Positions 1 through 8,106 of a stretch of DNA of 25,666 nt are shown piece by piece (positions within the stretch are counted from its first letter, which is position 1; every line of letters begins with the position of its first letter). Location of the stretch: contig URRX01000005.1 in the NCBI GenBank assembly GCA_900550345.1, forward strand, positions 1-25,666, written 5' to 3'. The stretch is from an uncultured Anaerococcus sp. GTDB taxonomy: Bacteria; Bacillota; Clostridia; Tissierellales; Peptoniphilaceae. The notes beneath the pieces are model-generated. The model did not search any database. It worked only from the letters and a program-made list of their open reading frames with translations, and had not been told where the DNA came from. The position numbers and the translations under genes are program-made.

Positions 1-169
1 ATAATGTTCCAAAAAGCCCAATAAAAATTGTAAATATATTATATAAAAGACTGCCTCCATAGAGTCCAAGTAATAGAATAAATACTGACATTGAAGTCAT
101 AAGGATACCCAATAAACTCAAAATTATATTTTTTAATCTACTACTTCGTATTTCTAATCTATTATACAT
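1..169 (-). CDS. Membrane protein, N-terminal part only
   Basis: The gene runs off the left edge, so only its first 56 codons are visible. The start is fixed by an AGGAGG ribosome binding site at about 173-178, just upstream of the ATG. The protein begins MYNRLEIRSSRLKNIILSLL and continues as two hydrophobic stretches (about residues 14-32 and 36-55) separated by a Gly-rich turn. A short charged start followed by two membrane helices resembles STM3941-type small membrane proteins with a PH-like domain, but too little is visible to assign a family. It lies 74 bp downstream of the CPBP protease gene on the same strand and may be co-transcribed with it. Confidence 0.6.
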   Translation of the reverse strand, partial: MYNRLEIRSSRLKNIILSLLGILMTSMSVFILLLGLYGGSLLYNIFTIFIGLFGTL

Positions 170-243
170 TGTTCCTCCTAACGCATTTTAATGCTAAATA
201 TTATTTAAAACATTATTAAAAGTAAATTCAACCAAATCAAATT

Positions 244-945
244 TTATATATCCTCAAGTTTTAACAAATATTTGCAATAAAAAAATGCAATTATAATTGT
301 CGCACCTATACAAATCCACTGAGAAAATGAATCTTCTACGCCAAATTTTGAAAAAGCATCTATCAATCCATGTGCAATAATGCATGGAATCAAACTCTTA
401 CTTTTATAAAAAATAACTACCATTATAAAACCCCAAGCTATTGCAAAAAATACTTGAGCTAGCGTTTCTAGACTCGCTTGGCCAGCAAATAAATTAACAA
501 TATGACCAATGCCAAAAGTTATAGCTACAATTATGATAGACTTTTTTGCCCCATCTTTTTCTAAAATAGACTTAAATAAAAAACCACGAAAAATTATCTC
601 TTCTATGTATCCAATTAAAAGCATGGAAATAGTAGACCATACTTGGGAAATCCCAGAATAAGCAAGATTAAGCCCACCCCATAAATTGCCAGTTACAAGA
701 ATCCATACTGGAATAAAGTACAAATATCTCTTGGAATTTTCTGGATACTTATCAAGACCATATTTTTCTTTAAGCTTATGATTATTTATAAAAAAAGTAA
801 TAGAAAAAGCAATAAAGATTAGTCCAATTAGCATAAAGAAACTTTCATCCCCAAAATTTCCTCTAATTGAACTAGTAATCAAACAGTAAATGACAATCCA
901 AAAGATTGCAAAATTAAGTTCATTTTTTTGATAAAGTCGATACAT
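244..945 (-). CDS. CPBP-family intramembrane glutamic endopeptidase
   Basis: A 233-residue multi-pass membrane protein with the three CPBP (Abi, CAAX-protease and bacteriocin-processing) motifs in order: EEIIFR at residues 115-120, FGIGH at 144-148 and the HGLID motif starting at H192. The paired glutamates and two histidines form the active site in this family. About seven hydrophobic segments cover most of the chain. In Gram-positive bacteria, members act in bacteriocin self-immunity, peptide maturation or membrane proteolysis. No bacteriocin gene is seen nearby, so the substrate is unknown. An AAGGGG ribosome binding site precedes the ATG. It is transcribed away from the HerA-like gene. 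Confidence 0.88.
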   Translation of the reverse strand: MYRLYQKNELNFAIFWIVIYCLITSSIRGNFGDESFFMLIGLIFIAFSITFFINNHKLKEKYGLDKYPENSKRYLYFIPVWILVTGNLWGGLNLAYSGISQVWSTISMLLIGYIEEIIFRGFLFKSILEKDGAKKSIIIVAITFGIGHIVNLFAGQASLETLAQVFFAIAWGFIMVVIFYKSKSLIPCIIAHGLIDAFSKFGVEDSFSQWICIGATIIIAFFYCKYLLKLEDI

Positions 946-1330
946 TTCTAACCCCTTTTAATTTTCATTAATTTATACAATAAAATTTCTGATTTTTTCT
1001 ATATATTTACTATATTCAGATTAAATCTAAAAACTAGTTTGTAAAAAAATTTTTACTTTATCTATATACTTACAAAATATCTTAATAAATATATTTACTA
1101 TCACGTATTAAATATTTTTATTTTAATTCCTTTAAGCTATTTATTAACTTTTTCTTTTACTCTCTTGTACGTATTTCACAAATAGATATTTGTATTCATT
1201 TATATTTATTAAAATCACCCTAATAACTTGTACTAGAATTTCTTTAATCATTATCTTACAAAAAATACTTGGAAATAAGTTAGTAAAATATCTAATCATA
1301 ATATATAATTATTTACATAAGGAGGTTACT
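946..1330. other. Divergent non-coding region between CPBP and HerA-like genes
   Basis: A 385-bp, very AT-rich stretch between divergent genes. An open frame extends upstream of the HerA-like start, but it has no ribosome binding site and its residues look like translated AT-rich DNA. A possible plus-strand promoter is TTAGTA (1280-1285), an 18-bp spacer and TATAAT (1304-1309); its predicted leader would be very short. A 13-bp sequence, ATATATTTACTAT, occurs twice (1001-1013 and 1089-1101), which may be chance at this base composition. No RNA gene or strong hairpin was seen. Confidence 0.4.
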
Positions 1331-2806
1331 ATGGAAAAAATGTTACTTGGAAAAGCAGATGATAAGGTCTATCTACTTGCAAATAAAGGAAATCAACACG
1401 GCATGATTGCAGGAGCTACTGGCACCGGAAAAACAGTCACTTTAAAAGTCATGTGTGAATATTTTTCATCAATAGGGGTTCCCACAATTTTAACCGACGT
1501 AAAAGGGGACCTTATTAACATGTCACTTCCTGGAGAAATAAATGACAAAATAAAAGAAAGAATCGATTATATAGGCATAGAAAGATTTGAAACTCAAAAC
1601 TATCCCCTAAACCTTTGGGATGTATATGGCGAAGAAGGAGTACCACTTCGAATTACAATTTCTCAAATGGGCCCTTTAATGCTTGCAAGAGTCTTGGAGC
1701 TTAATGACACACAAGAAGGTATATTAAATATCGCCTTTAAAGTTGCTGATGAAAACGGACTCCTTTTACTTGACTTAAAAGATTTAAGAGCACTTTTAAA
1801 CTACTTATCTGAAAATCGCCAAGAGCTTTCAAAAAAATACGGTAATATTGCCCCTCAATCCCTTACAACAATTCAAAGAAAAATTTTAATGGTGGAAGAA
1901 ATGGGAGGAGAAAATTTTTTCCAAGAGCCTTCAGTTAAAATCGAAGACTTCCTCCAAGTAGATTCAACAGGAATGGGAATAGTAAATGTCATAATGGCAA
2001 AAAAATTAATAAATAGTCCAGGTCTTTACAGCATGTTTTTGCTCTGGCTACTTTCAGAGCTCTTTGAAAATTTACCTGAAGTAGGAAATCCTGAAAAGCC
2101 TAAGTGCGTTTTCTTTTTTGACGAAGCACACCTATTATTTTCAAATGCACCAAAGCACATGGTTGAAAAAATTACTCAAATCGTAAGACTCATACGATCA
2201 AAAGGCGTTGGAATATTTTTTATCACCCAAAACCCAATAGACATACCATCAGAAATTTTAAACCAATTGGGTAACCGTATACTCCATCAAATGAGAGCTT
2301 TTTCACCAAGAGAAATGCAAGCGGTAAAGGAAATGGCAATGACTTTCAGACCAAATCCAAAATTTGAAGTAAAAGACGAAGTAATGAACTTAAAGATAGG
2401 CGAGGCACTAGTGTCTACCCTTTTAGATGACGGAAGTCCTTCTCCTGTAGAAAAAACGCTAATTGTGCCACCACACTCATCTTTTAAGACATTAAGTGAA
2501 GAAGATTTAAAATATATTAAAGAAAACTCACCATACTACAAAATATATAAGGACTTAATAGACAGACAAAGCGCCTACGAAATATTAGAAAAAAAAGCAA
2601 TCCAAAGCGAAAAAGAAGAACAGATTAAAAAAGAAAAAGAATCCTTGGAAAAAGAAAAAACTGCTCAAAAAAAAGAAAGTTCAAAACAACACAGGCAAAA
2701 AAAATCCTATGTGGATAAAAGTATTGACTCAATACTTGGTACAGTGACAAGAACAATAGGCAGAGAAATAGCAAGATCCATAATGGGGTCTTTAAAAAAG
2801 AGATAG
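1331..2806 (+). CDS. HerA-like ATPase, DUF853 family
   Basis: A 491-residue P-loop ATPase. The ATG at 1331 is chosen because a GGAGG sits at 1321-1325; the 47 codons upstream in frame lack family similarity. Walker A is GATGTGKT at residues 28-35, followed by an LTDVKGD strand (about 54-60). Walker B is VFFFDEAH, ending near residue 267. A conserved ITQNP element follows at about 298-302. Residues of about 430-470 are a highly charged Lys/Glu coiled coil, and the tail (about 465-491) is a Gly/Arg amphipathic segment typical of DUF853 proteins. HerA relatives are hexameric DNA translocases that often pair with a nuclease; no NurA-like nuclease is nearby, so the role of this solitary form is unknown. 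A good terminator follows the gene. Confidence 0.9.
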   Translation: MEKMLLGKADDKVYLLANKGNQHGMIAGATGTGKTVTLKVMCEYFSSIGVPTILTDVKGDLINMSLPGEINDKIKERIDYIGIERFETQNYPLNLWDVYGEEGVPLRITISQMGPLMLARVLELNDTQEGILNIAFKVADENGLLLLDLKDLRALLNYLSENRQELSKKYGNIAPQSLTTIQRKILMVEEMGGENFFQEPSVKIEDFLQVDSTGMGIVNVIMAKKLINSPGLYSMFLLWLLSELFENLPEVGNPEKPKCVFFFDEAHLLFSNAPKHMVEKITQIVRLIRSKGVGIFFITQNPIDIPSEILNQLGNRILHQMRAFSPREMQAVKEMAMTFRPNPKFEVKDEVMNLKIGEALVSTLLDDGSPSPVEKTLIVPPHSSFKTLSEEDLKYIKENSPYYKIYKDLIDRQSAYEILEKKAIQSEKEEQIKKEKESLEKEKTAQKKESSKQHRQKKSYVDKSIDSILGTVTRTIGREIARSIMGSLKKR

Positions 2807-2872
2807 GATTATATAAAAATTATATAATTTAAAATTATAATAAGACTATAAATGGGTATTTAAATAATTTTG

Positions 2873-2921
2873 TGTATCAACCTAAATCCTGATAAAAGGG
2901 TAAAGGTTGATACATTTTTTT
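2873..2921 (+). terminator. Rho-independent terminator of the HerA-like gene
   Basis: An 11-bp perfect stem (TGTATCAACCT at 2873-2883 with AGGTTGATACA at 2904-2914) is followed immediately by seven T residues. It lies 66 bp after the stop codon of the HerA-like gene. Confidence 0.9.
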
Positions 2922-3045
2922 GTATAAATGTTTTTCCATTCCTATAGAAATGGAGCTTACTTAATTTATATTTTTTGAAAACCTATATAAAAAACATTGA
3001 TTTCATCCATATATTTAACGTATGTTATATCATTGATAAGCAAAT

Positions 3046-3071
3046 AAAAAGCACCTACCATAGTAAGTGCT
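3046..3071 (-). terminator. Rho-independent terminator of the methyltransferase gene
   Basis: Read on the minus strand, AGCACTTAC and GTAGGTGCT form a 9-bp stem with one G-U pair around a short loop, followed by a run of five T. It begins 22 bp after the methyltransferase stop codon. Confidence 0.85.
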
Positions 3072-3093
3072 AATTCAAAAATTCTATTAACTT

Positions 3094-3711
3094 TTATTTT
3101 TTCAATGTAAATAATCCTGCGCAATCTGAAATTTTTTCAAATTTCATTTTCGGAAAATACTTCTTCATATCATCTGCCACAAAGTAGAATTCATCTTCGT
3201 CCCATGTTTCTCCTGCTTCTTTTCTACAATTATCAAGTTCTGTATGAGTTTCAAAGGCTACATCTCCAATGTAAATAGCTCCTCCTTCATTTAATTGATT
3301 AAGTAAATCTTTTAAAAATATCACTTTTTCATCATCGGTTAAATGATGAAGTGAATATGTTGCAATTATTGCATCGTATTTATGTTCTAGTAGTGGTTCT
3401 ACAAGTCCATTAGAAATATCTCCAATAAAAAGCTTGGCATCGGGCATTTTCTCTTGTGCTAACTCAAGCATTCTTTCAGAAAAGTCCTGTCCAGAAATTT
3501 TATATCCATGCTCATATAAATTTGATACTAAAGTTCCTGTACCAAAACCAATGTCTAAAACATTTTTATGGGACGCGTCTAATATGCGGTTGTATATTTC
3601 ATTTAGTATTATTTTATATCCTGCAAATGGATAGGAATTTTCATCATCAGAAATATCTACGCTTTTATCGTAATCATCCGCCCATAAATCAAATCCTTTG
3701 TTACTTAACAT
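3094..3711 (-). CDS. Class I SAM-dependent methyltransferase (YrrT-like)
   Basis: A 205-residue Rossmann-fold methyltransferase. The start at 3711 is chosen over an in-frame ATG 14 codons upstream because GGAGG (3716-3720 on the complement) is correctly spaced from it. Motif I is VLDIGFGTGTL at residues 51-61, the ribose-binding acidic residue is D76 (SGQD), and motif IV/post-I is ATYSLHH at 117-123. The N-terminal WADDYDKSV segment and the overall length fit the Methyltransf_25/YrrT-like group of small-molecule methyltransferases. No neighbour in a sulfur or quinone pathway indicates the substrate. It is monocistronic, with its own terminator. Confidence 0.88.
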   Translation of the reverse strand: MLSNKGFDLWADDYDKSVDISDDENSYPFAGYKIILNEIYNRILDASHKNVLDIGFGTGTLVSNLYEHGYKISGQDFSERMLELAQEKMPDAKLFIGDISNGLVEPLLEHKYDAIIATYSLHHLTDDEKVIFLKDLLNQLNEGGAIYIGDVAFETHTELDNCRKEAGETWDEDEFYFVADDMKKYFPKMKFEKISDCAGLFTLKK

Positions 3712-4019
3712 TTTTCCTCCAATTTTTATTATCTTCTCAATAATGCCACACACTCAACATGAATTACATGAGAAATTAAATAGAATCATTTAAATTTTCC
3801 TATGGAATAGCCTTCTCAAATTTCTTTATATAATGAGCTAGAGATTCCGGTTTGCAAGAAATAGCTATAGACTATATGACTAATCGAAAGTGAAAATCTA
3901 TGGTTTTTATCTAAAAATTTACTTAGCGCAAATAATTTATATTTGCAAGTTTAAACCACTTTATAAGTATTTATTGAAAAATTTAATAATACATAGGATA
4001 AAAACATAATATTTAAATT
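3712..4019. other. Non-coding region between methyltransferase and exporter genes
   Basis: About 308 bp without a supported gene. A possible minus-strand promoter for the methyltransferase is TTGAGT (complement of 3752-3757), an 18-bp spacer and GATAAT (complement of 3728-3733), although its transcript would start almost on the ribosome binding site. A 7-bp inverted repeat, GCAAATA/TATTTGC (3928-3946), lies downstream of the exporter gene but has no T-run on the minus strand, so it is a weak terminator candidate at best. Confidence 0.35.
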
Positions 4020-4973
4020 TTAAGCCATGTCATTTATATTCTTACTTATATCTATAAATTGATTCAAACTTCTAAAAACTTGAAAAACAGATGATTGTAT
4101 AATAAAGTCTTCGTGAGTCTCTGGTAAATTCATCATATTAAAATGCTCTTTTAAAAATTCAATTCTTTTTTTGACCATAACCATATCTCCATTTTCTGTA
4201 AGGTTATTTGCAGTATCAATCATTATATCAGATATCAATTTTTCATCTGCAAATTCCACAGGAATTTCTTTTAAATCATGATACATCTCCTTTAAAAGCT
4301 CCATCTCTCTTTCTCTATAGTTAAGCCCTATAAGCAAATTCTTACTGTTTTCTATACGGTTATCTTTTTCAATAATAGCAAGATCAAGAGCCTTAGCTAT
4401 ATCATTTTCAAGTTTTTTAATCTTGCCCTCATAAACTTCTACATCAAGATGTTTCACAAGAGTATGGCCAAAAAATTTTAAGATATCCTTTATATCACTA
4501 TCAATCTCCTCAACCCAATCTATCAACTTATCCTGACTTTCTGGTGCATATAAGTTGGTTAACATAGCAAATCCTGTACCTATTAAGATAAGACTTAATT
4601 CATTAATAATAATTGAAGAATTAATTTGTCCATAGCTTAGTAAATGTGTAACTACCACGCTTGATGGCCCAAGACCTAGTTCAATTTTTAATAAGAATGA
4701 AATAGGAACAAATAATAGTAAGTATATGCCAAAAGCCCAAGTTTTATAGGCAAAAATTTCAAATACCAAAACTCCTAAAACAAGAGCTATAATAGCAGAT
4801 ATTGTTCTTTTAAATCCTCCCTTTAGTGTAGCTTTTCTAGTTTCAAATATATCAAGTATGGTGATAATTCCTGCTGAAGATGAAAATTCAAGCCCCAATG
4901 CTTTAGCTACAAGCAAGGACAAGGTAGCTGCTACGGCTGTTTTTATAGTTGTGCTAAGCAATGTTTTGTTCAT
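4020..4973 (-). CDS. Aromatic acid exporter family protein (ArAE_1/DUF939)
   Basis: A 317-residue membrane protein. The first half (residues 1-150) is hydrophobic, with about six membrane segments and the family-like stretch SSSAGIITILDIFETRKATL beginning near residue 31. The second half (about 155-317) is a soluble, charged helical domain matching the ArAE_1 C-terminal domain. Family members resemble aromatic-acid and fusaric-acid efflux proteins, but most Firmicute examples such as YqjA have no proven substrate. The ribosome binding site is weak (AGGAA). It is on the same strand as the ferritin-like gene 132 bp upstream and could be read from the same transcript. Confidence 0.85.
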   Translation of the reverse strand: MNKTLLSTTIKTAVAATLSLLVAKALGLEFSSSAGIITILDIFETRKATLKGGFKRTISAIIALVLGVLVFEIFAYKTWAFGIYLLLFVPISFLLKIELGLGPSSVVVTHLLSYGQINSSIIINELSLILIGTGFAMLTNLYAPESQDKLIDWVEEIDSDIKDILKFFGHTLVKHLDVEVYEGKIKKLENDIAKALDLAIIEKDNRIENSKNLLIGLNYREREMELLKEMYHDLKEIPVEFADEKLISDIMIDTANNLTENGDMVMVKKRIEFLKEHFNMMNLPETHEDFIIQSSVFQVFRSLNQFIDISKNINDMA

Positions 4974-5105
4974 ACTGATTCCTAATTGTAAAACTTATTT
5001 TTACATCTTTATATATTTTAATTTAATCTTTGCTTTACTGATCGTGGGTATTTCATATAATACTCAAATATTAACTTAAGCAAAATATTTAAAGCATTAG
5101 TTTTT

Positions 5106-5492
5106 TTATAATAAGCTTGCGACCATATCGCCGTGCCTTTTTTCATCCTCCCTAACGCTTTCGATTTCTGGAAACTTTTTTGCTACTGGAGCATAATTTT
5201 CAGAAGCTTTATACTCCCCCTTTACAATTTTTGGATACAATCTTTTTTTACCGATTAGCTTATAAAGTATAGGCATAAAGAAAGCCAAGGCTTTCTTTGG
5301 TTTTAAATTTTTCCTTGTAAGTTTATGAAAAACCGCAGCATGATGACCCTCCTCTGCTGCAAGCTTTCTAAAAGTATCTGCATCATTTTTATCCTTAACT
5401 ACATCAGCAAGGGCTTGGTACATCAAAACTACATCTAATTCTCCTTGTTGAGATTTTAATAATTTTTTCATATCTTCTTTACTTATAGTCAT
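5106..5492 (-). CDS. Small ferritin-like diiron protein (rubrerythrin family)
   Basis: A 128-residue protein with ferritin-like diiron spacing: E18 in the first helix, EEGHH at 47-51 in the second, E93 and E98 in the third, and EDEKRH at 115-120 in the fourth. The Cys-rich rubredoxin domain of full rubrerythrins is absent. Such stand-alone domains, related to the rubrerythrin part of VIT-type proteins, are linked to peroxide scavenging or iron handling in anaerobes; the exact activity is not shown here. The basic segment KKRLYPKIVKGEY lies between helices two and three. The ribosome binding site is AGGGGAG, and an excellent promoter lies 69-97 bp upstream. Confidence 0.85.
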   Translation of the reverse strand: MTISKEDMKKLLKSQQGELDVVLMYQALADVVKDKNDADTFRKLAAEEGHHAAVFHKLTRKNLKPKKALAFFMPILYKLIGKKRLYPKIVKGEYKASENYAPVAKKFPEIESVREDEKRHGDMVASLL

Positions 5493-5560
5493 ATTATCTC
5501 CCCTAGTTTTTTATTTTCATTTTATATTATTAAAAATTTTGATTTATCTTCGCTCTATTT

Positions 5561-5589
5561 ATTATATGAATTTTTAGATAAAATGACAA
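5561..5589 (-). promoter_or_regulatory. Sigma-A-type promoter of the ferritin-like gene
   Basis: On the minus strand: TTGTCA (complement of 5584-5589), a 17-bp spacer and a perfect TATAAT (complement of 5561-5566). It starts directly after the terminator at 5591-5629, so the ferritin-like gene begins a new transcription unit. Confidence 0.7.
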
Positions 5590-5590
5590 T

Positions 5591-5629
5591 AAAAAACCCG
5601 ACTTAAAACACTTTAAACGTATGTCGGGT
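5591..5629 (-). terminator. Rho-independent terminator behind gene remnants
   Basis: On the minus strand, ACCCGAC (5623-5629) and GTCGGGT (5596-5602) form a 7-bp GC-rich stem with an AT-rich inner hairpin, followed by six T. No intact gene lies directly upstream, only short remnants at 5637-6045. It may now end the ABC/ECF operon transcript, whose last stop codon is at 6059. Confidence 0.85.
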
Positions 5630-5636
5630 AATTTTA

Positions 5637-5763
5637 CTATTTACTGTTTTTTATTAAATGGGCAACTGATTCTACATGCGTTGTCTTTTGCTTGGGAACA
5701 TAATTTTTTATCATTTGCTATGGTCTTTCTTATTTGACTTGGTTTTTCTCTCTCAGAGCTAAG
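5637..5763 (-). pseudogene. Short gene remnant(s), family uncertain
   Basis: Two overlapping short frames end just before the terminator. One (5641-5763) has 40 codons after a stop, lacks a start and ends CSQAKDNACRISCPFNKKQ, with three cysteines. The other (5637-5714) begins MIKNYVPKQKTTHVESVAHL. Its TTHVESV..L element recalls the very C-terminus of TrmA/RlmD-type RNA uracil methyltransferases, but the match is short and neither frame has a ribosome binding site. Reading it as a decayed gene is an inference supported mainly by the terminator immediately behind it. Confidence 0.3.
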
Positions 5764-5784
5764 TCATTAAAATTATTAGCCCTG

Positions 5785-6045
5785 TTAAAAATACAAATTC
5801 AAAACCATAAATATTTCAACAATTACGTTAAGTGAATAAAGAATTAATTCAATCATATAACTTAAAGAAATTGAAACGGGAATAAAGATTTTATCTCAAG
5901 AAGCGGAAAATATAAATATTGTAATAAGCATCATGAAATGTATAAATACCATACGAAAAATCCTTAAGATAAATCTTTCAGGAATACCAATGTTTCTAAA
6001 TGTCTTTTTTATTTTTAAGCAACCATCCAGTTTTATAGATTGCTC
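5785..6045 (-). pseudogene. Decayed small membrane-protein gene with internal stop
   Basis: An 87-codon reading frame bounded by stops and interrupted by one in-frame TGA (5896-5898). Before the TGA it reads RNIGIPERFILRIFRMVF and then a hydrophobic helix; after it comes another hydrophobic stretch ending VLNLYF. There is no ATG with a ribosome binding site at its beginning. It lies 13 bp behind the fused EcfA gene on the same strand, so it may be what is left of a sixth gene of that operon. The family is not recognised, and chance openness in AT-rich DNA cannot be excluded. Confidence 0.3.
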
Positions 6046-6058
6046 TCACACTCTATTT

Positions 6059-7423
6059 TTACAATTCAAAAATCTCATCTGCCACTTCATTTAAAAATTC
6101 TATGTCATGGGAAACAATAAAAATTATTTTATCTTTATTTCTATATTTTTTAATCAGTTCAGATATTTTTATCATATTGGAATAATCCATGCCGCTAGTT
6201 GGCTCATCATAGTAAACAAAAGTAGAGTTTTTACACATTATGGACGCTATTGCAAGTCTTTGCTTTTGTCCTCCTGATAAGCTCATTGGATGTCTTTCAA
6301 TAAATTCGTCCAGGCCTAAATCTTTTAAAATAGTTTTTGCCTTTTCTTCATCAAGATTCTTTACTCCTAGACCGAGCTCTTTGAATACTTCATCTGTGAA
6401 TAATTGATGATTTACATCTTGCATAACAAGTGAAGAGTTTTTGAGTCTTTCTTTTTTAGATAGCTTCTCTCCCTTAAAATAAATTTCTTCTTTTGATTTT
6501 TTCTCAAGACCTATTAAACATCTTAAAAGCGTTGATTTTCCTCGTCCGTTGGATCCTATTATACCATAAATTTTCCCAAGCTTAAACAAAATGTCTTTTA
6601 ATCTTAAACATTCATCATCAGTAAATTTGTACCTAAGATTTTTTATCTGATATTCTCCACCATCTTTTAAATAAGGAACTTCTAATTTACTTAATTCTTT
6701 ATCTCTTAAACTTAAAGCGTTCAATTCATTTTTATCAAACTTTAAAAATTCACTTCTAGTATAAGTTTTTTTAAGTTTACCCTTATCTATTAAAAATACA
6801 CGGTCAACTATATCCATTAAATAATAGATTCTATGCTCAGCTACAATTATGCTTATTTCCTTTTCTTTTATAATCTTAAGCATCTTTGTCAAAACGCTTA
6901 TACTTTTAATATCCAAATTTGATGATGGCTCATCCATAACAATGATCTTTGTGCCCGCTATATAAGAAGCGGCAATGCAAAGTATTTGTTTCTCACCGCC
7001 GGATAGATTAAATATATTTCTGTTCAAAAGATTTTTTATCGGGAATATCTCAAGCATATTCTTCAAACGCCTGTCCATCTCTTCTCTTGCAAGACCAATA
7101 TTTTCCAAATAAAATAATAATTCTAATGTCGTATTAACATTAAAGAAATATGTCTTAGGATTTTGAAAAACAGTTGAGACAAGCATTGAGATTTGATAAA
7201 GCTCCAAATCTTTTATATTCTTGCCATCAATAATTATTTCGCCCTTTGTTTTTGCGTTATCATACCTTACAGCTAGTCCGTTGATAGAATTTATTAGAGA
7301 TGACTTGCCGCTTCCGCTTTTTCCTGTAAATAGCACGCACTCTCCCTCGGCTATGGATAGTGATATATCGTCCAATATATGTTCTTTTCCATAATCAAGA
7401 CTTAAATTTTTTATTTCTACCAT
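6059..7423 (-). CDS. ECF transporter ATPase, two fused ATP-binding domains (EcfA1-EcfA2 type)
   Basis: A 454-residue protein with two complete ABC ATPase domains. Domain 1 has Walker A GKSGSGKSS (residues 34-42), signature LSGGEKQ (140-146), Walker B IIVMDEPSS with E165, and H-loop H197. Domain 2 has Walker A GSNGRGKST (290-298), signature LSGGQKQ (382-388), DEPTSG with E407, and H-loop H439. ECF-type importers use an ATPase pair to drive the EcfT/S module; here both are in one chain, so no partner ATPase gene is needed. The start overlaps the end of the ecfT-like gene by 7 bp, consistent with translational coupling. It is the last intact gene of the five-gene operon. Confidence 0.92.
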   Translation of the reverse strand: MVEIKNLSLDYGKEHILDDISLSIAEGECVLFTGKSGSGKSSLINSINGLAVRYDNAKTKGEIIIDGKNIKDLELYQISMLVSTVFQNPKTYFFNVNTTLELLFYLENIGLAREEMDRRLKNMLEIFPIKNLLNRNIFNLSGGEKQILCIAASYIAGTKIIVMDEPSSNLDIKSISVLTKMLKIIKEKEISIIVAEHRIYYLMDIVDRVFLIDKGKLKKTYTRSEFLKFDKNELNALSLRDKELSKLEVPYLKDGGEYQIKNLRYKFTDDECLRLKDILFKLGKIYGIIGSNGRGKSTLLRCLIGLEKKSKEEIYFKGEKLSKKERLKNSSLVMQDVNHQLFTDEVFKELGLGVKNLDEEKAKTILKDLGLDEFIERHPMSLSGGQKQRLAIASIMCKNSTFVYYDEPTSGMDYSNMIKISELIKKYRNKDKIIFIVSHDIEFLNEVADEIFEL

Positions 7424-8106
7424 ATTAAGCCTCCCACAATAAGTCCAGCAACTGCTATAACGTAAACAAAATCAATTAGCTGTATCTTTACACTGATATA
7501 TCTGGTCTTGGCAATTGGATTTTCTATTGCCTTTGTTTCTGCTGCTTTTGCAATGTCATCTGCTATGTTAGAAGATATAATTAGTAGTGGCACTGAAACA
7601 TATTCAATATATCTAATTGGGTTTTTAAAATTTATCCCCCTTACTCTCATAGCCATTTTGATGTTTTTCTTCTCCTCTTTAAAAGATGGGAAAAATCTAA
7701 ACATAACTGCAATAGGTATGGAAAGATTTTTTGGAATTTTAAGCTTATCCATTGACGAAATTATTGCACCTACATCAGATGTCTTTATCATGAGGCTTGC
7801 TGCCATAAATGGCAAAATAAACATCCTAATCACAATAGGTATACTTAAAAACATCTTGAGTATTGGGTTTAGTGTAGACAGAATCATAAAATTAGGCAAG
7901 GAGTAAAGTATTCCACATAAAACTATCCATTTGAAAAGTGTTTTTTTATATTCATTCAAATAAAACAAAATTAAAAATATACAGATAATAGCTAGTTCAA
8001 AGCGGATATTTATGCCATGCATTACTGTTAACCCTGTAAGGAATACGGCTAATATTTTGCTGATCGGATTTGGATTAAAGGGAGCATTTGAAGAAAAGGT
8101 AGGCAT
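7417..8106 (-). CDS. Energy-coupling factor transmembrane component T (EcfT/CbiQ family)
   Basis: A 229-residue membrane protein with about five to six hydrophobic segments and the long cytoplasmic coupling helix of EcfT. The first Arg coupling motif is visible as AMRVRGI (residues 152-158). The second, normally an ARG-like motif, is replaced by AAETKAI (188-194), where a Lys stands in for the Arg. EcfT links the substrate-binding S component to the ATPases. Its ATG overlaps the stop codon of the upstream S-component gene by one base (TAATG), and its 3' end overlaps the ATPase gene by 7 bp. It is probably dedicated to this S component, since all subunits are encoded together. Confidence 0.88.
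   Translation of the reverse strand: MPTFSSNAPFNPNPISKILAVFLTGLTVMHGINIRFELAIICIFLILFYLNEYKKTLFKWIVLCGILYSLPNFMILSTLNPILKMFLSIPIVIRMFILPFMAASLMIKTSDVGAIISSMDKLKIPKNLSIPIAVMFRFFPSFKEEKKNIKMAMRVRGINFKNPIRYIEYVSVPLLIISSNIADDIAKAAETKAIENPIAKTRYISVKIQLIDFVYVIAVAGLIVGGLIW

Noticed and set aside
1001..1101. 13-bp repeat ATATATTTACTAT found twice
   Set aside because: Very low complexity in an AT-rich spacer; expected by chance at this composition.
1190..1330. N-terminal 47-codon extension of the HerA-like protein
   Set aside because: No ribosome binding site, AT-driven composition, and a perfect GGAGG precedes the ATG at 1331.
2936..2956. Short hairpin TCCATT/AATGGA
   Set aside because: Six weak pairs, no T-run and no gene it could serve.
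7508..7906. 132-codon plus-strand frame inside the ecfT-like gene
   Set aside because: Antisense shadow of a membrane-protein gene; the other strand has family motifs, ribosome binding sites and operon overlaps.
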